Positions 31,399 through 37,453 of a DNA stretch of 37,453 nt are shown here, piece after piece (the first letter of the stretch is position 1; each line of letters starts with the position of its first letter). The position numbers were made by a program, and so were the translations under genes. The DNA is taken from NCBI GenBank assembly GCA_003649085.1, contig QMQV01000004.1, positions 1 through 37,453 of the forward strand, in the 5' to 3' direction. The stretch is from Thermoproteota archaeon. Its GTDB lineage: Archaea; Thermoproteota; Methanomethylicia; Methanomethylicales; B66-G16. Under the pieces are notes generated by a model. It was given only the letters and a program-made list of their open reading frames with translations. It was not told the origin of the DNA and searched no databases.

Positions 31399-31756
31399 GA
31401 GAATGAGCCCTAGGGAAATGAGGAGAATGATGCAGAGAATGGGGCTTGAAATGGAGGAAATGCCCGATGTTGATCACGTGTTGATAAAGACCAGGAAAAA
31501 GCAGGTCATTATTGAAAAACCGCAGGTGCTGCTAATGAAGATGGCAGGGCAAACGATTTTTCAAGTGATTGGGGAAGCTAGAGAAGTTGAAGAAGTTAAG
31601 CCTGAAGAAAAACCTGTCGAAGAGGTAGAGATTCCAGAAGAGGATGTACAGCTTGTAGCGGCTCAAGCAGGAGTAAGCCTTGACGAAGCAAGAAGAGCTT
31701 TAAAACAAACTAAAGGAGACTTAGCACAGGCGATAATGCTATTAACAGGTAGTTAA
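31391..31756 (+). CDS. nac: Nascent polypeptide-associated complex alpha homologue
   Basis: 121 residues from GTG at 31391, preceded by GGGGG at eight bases; a longer frame starts at 31358 inside the PUA gene but adds unrelated residues. NAC domain in the middle (VDHVLIKTRKKQVIIEKPQVLLMKM, in part, and GQTIFQVIGEA), acidic linker, then a UBA domain (EEDVQLVAAQAGVSLDEARRAL, in part). Archaeal NAC is a homodimer that binds ribosomes and nascent chains. It converges with nrdD, overlapping by 4 bp. Confidence 0.94.
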   Translation: MFRRMSPREMRRMMQRMGLEMEEMPDVDHVLIKTRKKQVIIEKPQVLLMKMAGQTIFQVIGEAREVEEVKPEEKPVEEVEIPEEDVQLVAAQAGVSLDEARRALKQTKGDLAQAIMLLTGS

Positions 31757-34032
31757 AGCATATAGCGTTGGCTATTATAAACTAGCCACTTATCATCTTC
31801 ACTCCAAAGCGAAGACGGCTTATAGAGCCCATTAACTCTGCTAAACTTCACTAGTTTATACCCAGAATGCCCACATTTAGAACATTTTTCCTTAAGTCCA
31901 CCTACTATGTTACCACATATGTTGCATACTGTATAGTCGCGAGAAAAGCAGAAGAAGCCCACGTTAGACTCCACAACCTTTCTTATAAACTCATTCAAGC
32001 TTTTAGCTGAAGGAGATGGTTCAGCAAGTTTTATCTCAAGCAAATGCCCTCCTTTAAGCATTTGATGGAAAACTTCCTCGATTTCGACGCGCTTTCTCAA
32101 AGGAAGCACCTGATAAGGGGGGGTGTTTGAAAACTCCGTATAGATTGGAGGGGCTTCTTTACGCTTGCCTATTGAGCGATGGGCAGATTTTAAGTCGAGT
32201 TTTGTTAAGCGGCTTGAAACAGGCTCAAAGGTTAAGTTGCTTATAACAAGCCTATCGCCAGCTTTGGCGTGTTGGGCATAGGAGCTCATGGTTTGAACGA
32301 TTTTCTTAGCAAATGAAAGAGCGGAAGAGTCTGTTAAGTCAAGCCCAGTATGATATGCTATAGCTTCCGGCAAGCCCACATAGCTTATCAATAATGAACT
32401 ATTTTCTAAGTGGTAATAGACATCTCCGTTGACCACTTGCCCCATAAAGGGCATTATGCCGTCAATTGCTATTCTCTCTTCAATTATCTTCCTCTTTATA
32501 GTTAAAGCCTCATAACAGAGGTCTAAAAGCTCTTCTAAGCGTTCGAGAAATATGTCATCATCTCCTTTAGCTTCAAGCGCTATCCTCGGCAAGTTTACTG
32601 TAACGTTATCTAAAATCCCAGTTCTAAGACAGCCTAATTCCCAATCATTTTTCCACTCAGAGTCCAGTCTTGACAAATCACCGCATACGCTCACATTCAC
32701 GCCTTGCCACCCTTGATACATGTTAACGAAGTAAATAGATCCCCACTTTGAAGCTAGTTCACACGCCTTGAGCAAGACTTCTTGTACCTCAGTTTTAACA
32801 TGCTCCCTTCTTAACTTAATGACTAGCTGTGGACTTATGAAAGGCTTACCTGAACCATCACCTTCTAACATTACGTCGAGTAGAGCATTCAAAAGCATCA
32901 ATGCTGCATCTTCAAAATCACCGTATGTACCTCCCCTTCCAACAGCTCTTTCTCCTTCAAGAAACTTAGGGATACCGAGCTCAAGACCTAAAGCTATTGG
33001 CTGAACACAGCGCCTATAATCTTGGTTAGTGTTTAAGTCTTGGATGAAATCATAAATTAAGCTTTTAACGTCTTCATAGCTCATTCCGTCAGCATACGGG
33101 GCTATGAAAACGTTAAACATATCAATGGCTTGTGATGATGAGACATAGTGTTGCGTAGCTGAAACAAGATTAGAAGCTATTGTCAAAGCTTCTTTAAGTG
33201 TTGTTGGAGGTTTATGTACTGGCAGGTAGATTCCTGAACCATCAGGCATTAGCCCATTTTTAAGAAAGATTCTAAGGTCATGTTGAATGTTAGCTATTCT
33301 TAAGACAAAGTACTGGGAATTATTAAAGTGTAATACTCCTGCTAAGTGAGCGTCGCCTATCGACCTCGGTAAAGCCTTTAAAAGCGTATACTCTTCGAAC
33401 ACTGAATCACCAGCAAGCTTGTGTACAGATTCCGGAGAGGGAAGAACCATTCTGCTAGCATTTTTTATGAGTTCAGTTGTATCGTAAACTGGCAGACCAA
33501 GTCTTGTCAATGAATGCCTATACTCTTCAAGACCTTTTTCTAAGAGAATTGCATTAACAAATTCTCTTATCAAGGCAGCTGTGAGGTACTTTATTTGAAG
33601 CTTAGAAAGCCTCTCCTCAGCTTCCTTTGAAATAGCATCTGCAAGCGTCCTTGGAGCGTTAGCCTCTCTAACCAGTACCTCCGCAATCTTACGCCGATCA
33701 AAGGGTTCTATCGTTAGACTTGAAGTCCTCACGAGCATTTCACCAGTCTTTATACGCGCAGCTTCTTCGATACTCCACATGTATTCAGCAACTTGTCTAC
33801 CTAAATCAGTCAACACATACTTGCCAGTAGATTCATCAAGCGTTATTAAGTTAGCCTTCATTAAAAGACGTAGATGATAACCGAACTTACCAGCTTCACT
33901 CTTAGGATCCATTCTGAGCCTCTCCATAATTTCGGTAAAGGAAGCTTTTCCATCCTTGCTCAATAACTTTAAAATGTCGACTCTTACCTTGTTTGCTAAT
34001 GCATTGAGAATGTTCTCATATAAATCTGCCAT
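31753..34032 (-). CDS. nrdD: Anaerobic (class III) ribonucleotide reductase with N-terminal winged helix
   Basis: 759 residues. An ArsR-like winged helix (about 1-85: NKVRVDILKLLSKDGKASF in part) comes first, then an ATP-cone (about 100-180), the ten-stranded barrel with GCLRTGILDNVTVNLPRIA (cited in part; the Cys fits the thiyl site), a zinc site (Cys703, 706, 717, 720) and the glycyl radical loop RVNG with Gly735. It reduces NTPs to dNTPs with formate or another reductant and needs a radical SAM activase, which I do not see in this window. The wHTH suggests that the protein could bind DNA itself, perhaps its own promoter. Confidence 0.94.
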   Translation of the reverse strand: MADLYENILNALANKVRVDILKLLSKDGKASFTEIMERLRMDPKSEAGKFGYHLRLLMKANLITLDESTGKYVLTDLGRQVAEYMWSIEEAARIKTGEMLVRTSSLTIEPFDRRKIAEVLVREANAPRTLADAISKEAEERLSKLQIKYLTAALIREFVNAILLEKGLEEYRHSLTRLGLPVYDTTELIKNASRMVLPSPESVHKLAGDSVFEEYTLLKALPRSIGDAHLAGVLHFNNSQYFVLRIANIQHDLRIFLKNGLMPDGSGIYLPVHKPPTTLKEALTIASNLVSATQHYVSSSQAIDMFNVFIAPYADGMSYEDVKSLIYDFIQDLNTNQDYRRCVQPIALGLELGIPKFLEGERAVGRGGTYGDFEDAALMLLNALLDVMLEGDGSGKPFISPQLVIKLRREHVKTEVQEVLLKACELASKWGSIYFVNMYQGWQGVNVSVCGDLSRLDSEWKNDWELGCLRTGILDNVTVNLPRIALEAKGDDDIFLERLEELLDLCYEALTIKRKIIEERIAIDGIMPFMGQVVNGDVYYHLENSSLLISYVGLPEAIAYHTGLDLTDSSALSFAKKIVQTMSSYAQHAKAGDRLVISNLTFEPVSSRLTKLDLKSAHRSIGKRKEAPPIYTEFSNTPPYQVLPLRKRVEIEEVFHQMLKGGHLLEIKLAEPSPSAKSLNEFIRKVVESNVGFFCFSRDYTVCNICGNIVGGLKEKCSKCGHSGYKLVKFSRVNGLYKPSSLWSEDDKWLVYNSQRYML

Positions 34033-34096
34033 CTTAATGGCACCGCACGCTTTGAAAATAGTATGTTTTGTTTGCAGTTAAATACTCTCACGTTGT

Positions 34097-34498
34097 TTAA
34101 GGACTTATCGGCCTGAACTTTACACCATAGGCTATGATTCCTTTGTCTCCACTTGTGGCTACACGCCTAAAGACCGCTTCTACAGCCATGCCGACGTGAA
34201 CCTTGTCTGGTGGGCAGTCTGTTATTTGCGATAGCAATTTTGTCCCGTCATCAAGCTCAATAATAGCGATCACATACGGTATGTTGTATTCGAATCCATT
34301 AGGAGATTCGTAGAGAACAGAGTATGTTAATACTTTGCCAGTTTCCGGAAGCTTATACTTTGAAAGCTTGCTACTTCCGCAGTTTATACATCTTGGTCTT
34401 GGCGGGTACATCACCTTACCGCAGTTGTCACACTTTACTCCTTCAAGCCTATACCTGTAAGGTATCTCTCTCCAATAACAAGGAATTGATAAATTCAT
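34097..34498 (-). CDS. DUF35 OB-fold/zinc-ribbon protein of the HMG-CoA synthase-thiolase complex
   Basis: 133 residues from the ATG at 34498, five bases after GAGGTGATT. The rubredoxin-like zinc ribbon has CDNCGKVMYPPRPRCINCG (about 22-40), followed by an OB fold (GKVLTYSVLYESPNGF ...). In the archaeal complex that makes HMG-CoA the DUF35 protein bridges thiolase and synthase, letting acetoacetyl-CoA pass directly. The gene lies immediately after the thiolase gene, with the thiolase stop beside the start region, as in other archaea. Confidence 0.93.
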   Translation of the reverse strand: MNLSIPCYWREIPYRYRLEGVKCDNCGKVMYPPRPRCINCGSSKLSKYKLPETGKVLTYSVLYESPNGFEYNIPYVIAIIELDDGTKLLSQITDCPPDKVHVGMAVEAVFRRVATSGDKGIIAYGVKFRPISP

Positions 34499-34503
34499 AA
34501 CAA

Positions 34504-35661
34504 TCACCTCGCCCTCTTCAATATAGTTATGTAGGAGCCTGAAGCTGTTCCAGCTAAGTTTTGTGCAAGTCCATATTCTGGACTTGGTACTTGCATTTTA
34601 CCGGCTGCGTCAAGGAGTTGTAAAGTTAAGTAAGCTACTTGATAAGCACCTGTCGCTCCCACCGGATGACCTGAAGCCTTTAAGCCGCCAGAGGGGTTAA
34701 CAGGTAAGTCCCCGTCTTTTTCGAAAACACCCTCTTTAACGTATTTAGGCGTCTTACCTCGTTCAACAACGCCTAAGCTTTCTAAGGACACAAAGCCCAT
34801 TATTGTAAAGGTATCGTGAATCTCAACAACGTCTATATCTTGGGGGGCAATTTTAGCCATCTTATACGCTTTTTCGGCAGCCACCTTCGTCGAATTTAAT
34901 AGGAGGATATCATCTCTTGAAGCTAAATCCACGGTGTCTGTAGCACTAGCTATTCCAGCTACTTCAACAAAGCTATCTGCATACTTACGAGCTTCTTCTA
35001 AAGGACACATAATCAAGACAGCGGCGCCATCACCTATTGGGGCGCAATCATATAGCGATATTGGCTCAGCTATGTATTCAGAGCTTAAAGCTTTGTCAAG
35101 TGTTATCTCAAATGGCAATTGAGCGTAGGGGTTTACTGAGGCGTTCTTATGCATTAAGACAGCAAACTCAGCAAAAGGTGTTCGATCTACACCATAAGTT
35201 TCCATGTACAGCTTCATCATTAACGCGTTTAAGCTCACGAAGCTAGCACCATAGAACAGCTCATACTCTACATTTGAAGCTTTTCCTAGAGCTTCAGTCA
35301 CATACTTCGTATTCATCTCGGAAAGTTTCTCAACGCCGCCAGCAACTACTACGTCATATAAGCCTGATGCGACAGCCATATACCCAGTTAGTATGGCTGC
35401 GCCAGCTGATGCGCAAGCAGCTTCTATTCTAATTGATGTAGCGGGAAGATGGCCAGAGTAGTCCGCTATTAGCGCCCCTAGATTATTTTGACGTGAAAGA
35501 TCTTGGGCGCACATGTTGCCGACAAAAATAGCGTCAGCTTTGCTTATCTTAGTTGAAGCTAGAGCTTTGTCAAGAGCTTCAGCAAAAAGCTGTTGAAGCG
35601 ACTTATCCCAATGTCTAGAAATCTTAGTCAAACCTGCACTAATTATAGCCACTTTACGCAT
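34504..35661 (-). CDS. Acetyl-CoA C-acetyltransferase (thiolase), archaeal mevalonate type
   Basis: 385 residues. The nucleophile Cys83 is in RIEAACASAGAA, the catalytic His in VVEIHDTFTIMG, and GHPVGATGAYQ contains the second His loop; GLAQNLAGTASG replaces the usual cysteine-bearing C-terminal motif of classical thiolases. Two acetyl-CoA give acetoacetyl-CoA, unfavourable alone but pulled by HMG-CoA synthase. The gene is 9 bp after HMG-CoA synthase and overlaps the DUF35 gene region. The absence of the classical second Cys is typical of this archaeal branch, as far as I recall. Confidence 0.92.
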   Translation of the reverse strand: MRKVAIISAGLTKISRHWDKSLQQLFAEALDKALASTKISKADAIFVGNMCAQDLSRQNNLGALIADYSGHLPATSIRIEAACASAGAAILTGYMAVASGLYDVVVAGGVEKLSEMNTKYVTEALGKASNVEYELFYGASFVSLNALMMKLYMETYGVDRTPFAEFAVLMHKNASVNPYAQLPFEITLDKALSSEYIAEPISLYDCAPIGDGAAVLIMCPLEEARKYADSFVEVAGIASATDTVDLASRDDILLLNSTKVAAEKAYKMAKIAPQDIDVVEIHDTFTIMGFVSLESLGVVERGKTPKYVKEGVFEKDGDLPVNPSGGLKASGHPVGATGAYQVAYLTLQLLDAAGKMQVPSPEYGLAQNLAGTASGSYITILKRAR

Positions 35662-35670
35662 GTGGGCACC

Positions 35671-36732
35671 TCACGATAATATGATTTTCCCTCTATACTT
35701 GGCGTAAAATGCATAGTCAATGTACTCCTTTCTCTCAATATACTCTTTAACCGTCGGAGCTAAGGGCTGTTTTTCTATAATAGCATCTTGTACAACAAAG
35801 CTGAAGGCATCACTGCCTGCACCAGAGCCATATGAAGCTAAAAGAACTCTCTGACCTGGCTTAGCAACGTCTAAAACTGCTGAAAAACCCGTTACAGAGG
35901 AACCAGCATATGTGTTACCTATCCACGGGACAAGATAGCCGGGCATCAATTGCTCTTTAGTAAAGCCAAGTTGACGAGCAATTCTTAGCGGAAACTTCCC
36001 GTTAGGCTGATGGAAAACAGCGTAGTCAAAATCTGATGGCTTAAGCCCTAATTCAGATAGTAAAGCTTGTACAGCTTCTCTTATGTGTTTAAAGTAGGCA
36101 GGATCTCCAGTAAAAGCTTCTGCGTGCGAAGGGTATGGTTGTTGTGGTCTTCTCCAGAAGTCAGGAGTATCAGTTACATATGAGGCAGAGCCCTCGAGCC
36201 TAGCTACCATCTCAGAAGGAGATGAGCCTATAATAAAAGCCGATCCCCCACATGCAGCTGAGTATTCAAGTGGGTCAGCTGGTGCACCTTGGGCAGTATC
36301 AGCGCCTATAGCGAGCCCATACTTTATCATGCCAGAAGCTACTAAACCTAAACAGCACTGCAAAGCTTCAGTTCCAGCTTTACAAGCAAACTCTAAGTCA
36401 GCAGCTAGCACGTAGGGTGTTGCTCCTATGGCTTCAGCTACTATTGTACTTGTAGGTTTTACAGCATAAGGCTTTGATTCCGTGCCAACGAAAACCGCAC
36501 CTATATCCTTTGGATTCACTTTAGCTCTCTTAAGAGCATTTTTTGCAGCTTCGACAGACATAGTGGCAGTATCCTCGTCAGGACCATTAACAGCTTTTTC
36601 CTCTATTAACAGGTCATCTTTAACCCATTCTCCCCGCTTACCCCACATTCTCGCGATTTCTTCAATTTTTACCCGGTATTTGGGAATGTAAGAACCCCAG
36701 CCCACTATGCCGACTTCTCTAAGAGGCTTCAT
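35671..36732 (-). CDS. Hydroxymethylglutaryl-CoA synthase
   Basis: 353 residues from the ATG at 36732 (preceded by GGTG at six bases; TTG/GTG at 36744 and 36741 are alternatives). Catalytic residues as in archaeal HMGCS: Glu in LIEEKAVNG (about 44-45), Cys117 in [12 protein letters not shown], His241 in AVFHQPNG. It condenses acetyl-CoA and acetoacetyl-CoA into HMG-CoA for the mevalonate pathway to isoprenoid lipids. First gene of the operon with thiolase and DUF35. Confidence 0.95.
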   Translation of the reverse strand: MKPLREVGIVGWGSYIPKYRVKIEEIARMWGKRGEWVKDDLLIEEKAVNGPDEDTATMSVEAAKNALKRAKVNPKDIGAVFVGTESKPYAVKPTSTIVAEAIGATPYVLAADLEFACKAGTEALQCCLGLVASGMIKYGLAIGADTAQGAPADPLEYSAACGGSAFIIGSSPSEMVARLEGSASYVTDTPDFWRRPQQPYPSHAEAFTGDPAYFKHIREAVQALLSELGLKPSDFDYAVFHQPNGKFPLRIARQLGFTKEQLMPGYLVPWIGNTYAGSSVTGFSAVLDVAKPGQRVLLASYGSGAGSDAFSFVVQDAIIEKQPLAPTVKEYIERKEYIDYAFYAKYRGKIILS

Positions 36733-36830
36733 GCTTGACACCAAAGAAGAAGTCTTAGACTTAAAGAGGCTACCTTCGAATATTTTACCTTTTCGCCTAT
36801 CAACTAACTGTTTTTCGTCTTATAACGAGA

Positions 36831-37453
36831 TCATAAGCTTCTAAGCTTCTTTATCAACTCTTCGACGGACTTAAGCTTAGTAACCATTAAAGGGATACGC
36901 TCAATTTCAGCTAATTGAACAGCTACTGGATCAAGTTGTTTAATTCCATAAAGCAAGACGGAGGCAGGCTTTATTGGAGCTACTCTAACAGCTACCATGG
37001 GCGAACGTCCAGTTCTCGTGTTCACGAAGACTAGCACTCTCTCAGTTGTAGTGCCAAAAAGCTGTAGAAAGTCAAAACCCGACATTGTGGTTATTGCCCT
37101 TAAGCTTTCAACCACAGTATACCCTAAGACTTTCTTAGAAGCCAGGTCTCTACAAGCTACAATGTCACTTTCAGTTTCATTGCTTATCTCCTCAAGTGAT
37201 ATGGGCTTTGCAAACTCTCTAATATCTAGGATAGAGTCGGAACCTATCTTGACTATCGGAGAAAACTGCTTTATTATCGTCCCGCCACGTTGCTCATCAA
37301 TTTCAAGTAAGGCCTTAGTTAGCTTTTTAACAAAGCTTGAACCAGGAGATTTTCTCCTGCCACTTTCATAATCGCTTATAACTGAAGGAGATATTCTGAG
37401 CTTATTTGCAAGCTCCATTTGGGTCACATTAAAGTATTCACGCCACTTTTTAA
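36831..37453 (-). CDS. XRE-family transcriptional regulator (COG1709-like), 5' end beyond window
   Basis: The frame is open to the window edge on the minus strand, so the N-terminus is missing; 37427 is only an internal GTG. Codons before it (KKWREYFNVTQMELANKL) complete the first HTH helix. HTH: VTQMELANKLRISPSVISDYESGRRKS (in part). A C-terminal domain of about 130 residues follows (LDPVAVQLAEIERIPLMVTKL), matching the archaeal COG1709 type of predicted regulator. The HMG-CoA synthase gene lies 98 bp downstream, but a regulatory link is not shown. Confidence 0.85.
   Translation of the reverse strand, partial: KKWREYFNVTQMELANKLRISPSVISDYESGRRKSPGSSFVKKLTKALLEIDEQRGGTIIKQFSPIVKIGSDSILDIREFAKPISLEEISNETESDIVACRDLASKKVLGYTVVESLRAITTMSGFDFLQLFGTTTERVLVFVNTRTGRSPMVAVRVAPIKPASVLLYGIKQLDPVAVQLAEIERIPLMVTKLKSVEELIKKLRSL

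Noticed and set aside
1..37453. Mobile elements, CRISPR arrays and defence islands.
   Set aside because: No transposase, integrase, repeat-spacer pattern, toxin-antitoxin pair or restriction gene was seen on either strand; gene content is core.

Overview
The window reads as chromosomal DNA of an anaerobic, probably thermophilic archaeon of the TACK/Thermoproteota-like side of the tree. Support comes from archaeal forms of PheRS, CoaD, DnaG, TFE, MBF1, PAN, NAC and Trm56, an AdoMetDC-fold arginine decarboxylase of the crenarchaeal kind, TATA boxes about 25 bp ahead of RNA genes, frequent GTG/TTG starts, and tRNA genes interrupted by introns, two of them at non-canonical positions. A class III (oxygen-sensitive) ribonucleotide reductase, an aldehyde:ferredoxin oxidoreductase fragment and a tungstate ABC transporter point to anaerobic, tungsten-using metabolism. 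I see no insertion sequence, prophage, CRISPR array or integration site; the content looks like core genome. The lineage below TACK cannot be fixed from this window.

Layout. 1-7.5 kb: C-terminal part of an AOR, intron-bearing tRNA-Lys, HisRS, convergent lipid prenyltransferase (UbiA family) and tRNA-splicing endonuclease subunit, MtnA, an HTH-phosphoribosyltransferase whose HTH lies upstream of its first usable start, a dUTPase/Dcd protein, an LDH2/MDH2 dehydrogenase, tRNA-Arg and tRNA-Leu. 7.5-12.3 kb: ClC channel, arginine decarboxylase, KaiC-like ATPase, RpiA and a tRNA cluster (Thr, Met, Thr, Pro, Trp). 12.4-18.1 kb: stand-alone RAM domain, 5S rRNA, then a co-directional run DUF1512 / membrane zinc-ribbon / coaD / pheS / pheT. 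18.1-18.46 kb: a non-coding stretch with an H/ACA-type guide RNA and a second, unidentified structured RNA, followed by dnaG. 19.6-23.8 kb: RimI, COG2108 radical SAM, an orphan membrane protein, nucleotidyltransferase, CutA, and a TtuA/Ncs6-type tRNA thiolase. 23.8-24.3 kb: SRP RNA with tRNA-Ser two bases behind it. 24.3-27.9 kb: PH-domain membrane protein and the wtpABC operon, then tRNA-Val. 28-31.8 kb: TFE, Trm56, MBF1, divergent PAN, PUA protein and NAC. 31.75-37.45 kb, all on the minus strand: NrdD with an N-terminal winged helix, then the HMG-CoA synthase / thiolase / DUF35 operon for the mevalonate pathway, and an XRE-type regulator cut by the window end.

How it fits together. Several genes serve tRNA: seven introns in six of ten tRNA genes, an EndA subunit that lacks the catalytic histidine, Trm56, a thiolase, HisRS and PheRS. 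The EndA sequence and the non-canonical introns make one coherent story: a heteromeric splicing endonuclease of relaxed specificity. WtpABC and the AOR make a second one (tungsten supply and use). The HMG-CoA synthase/thiolase/DUF35 set and the prenyltransferase both serve archaeal lipid synthesis. The least explained sequence is the structured RNA between pheT and dnaG.
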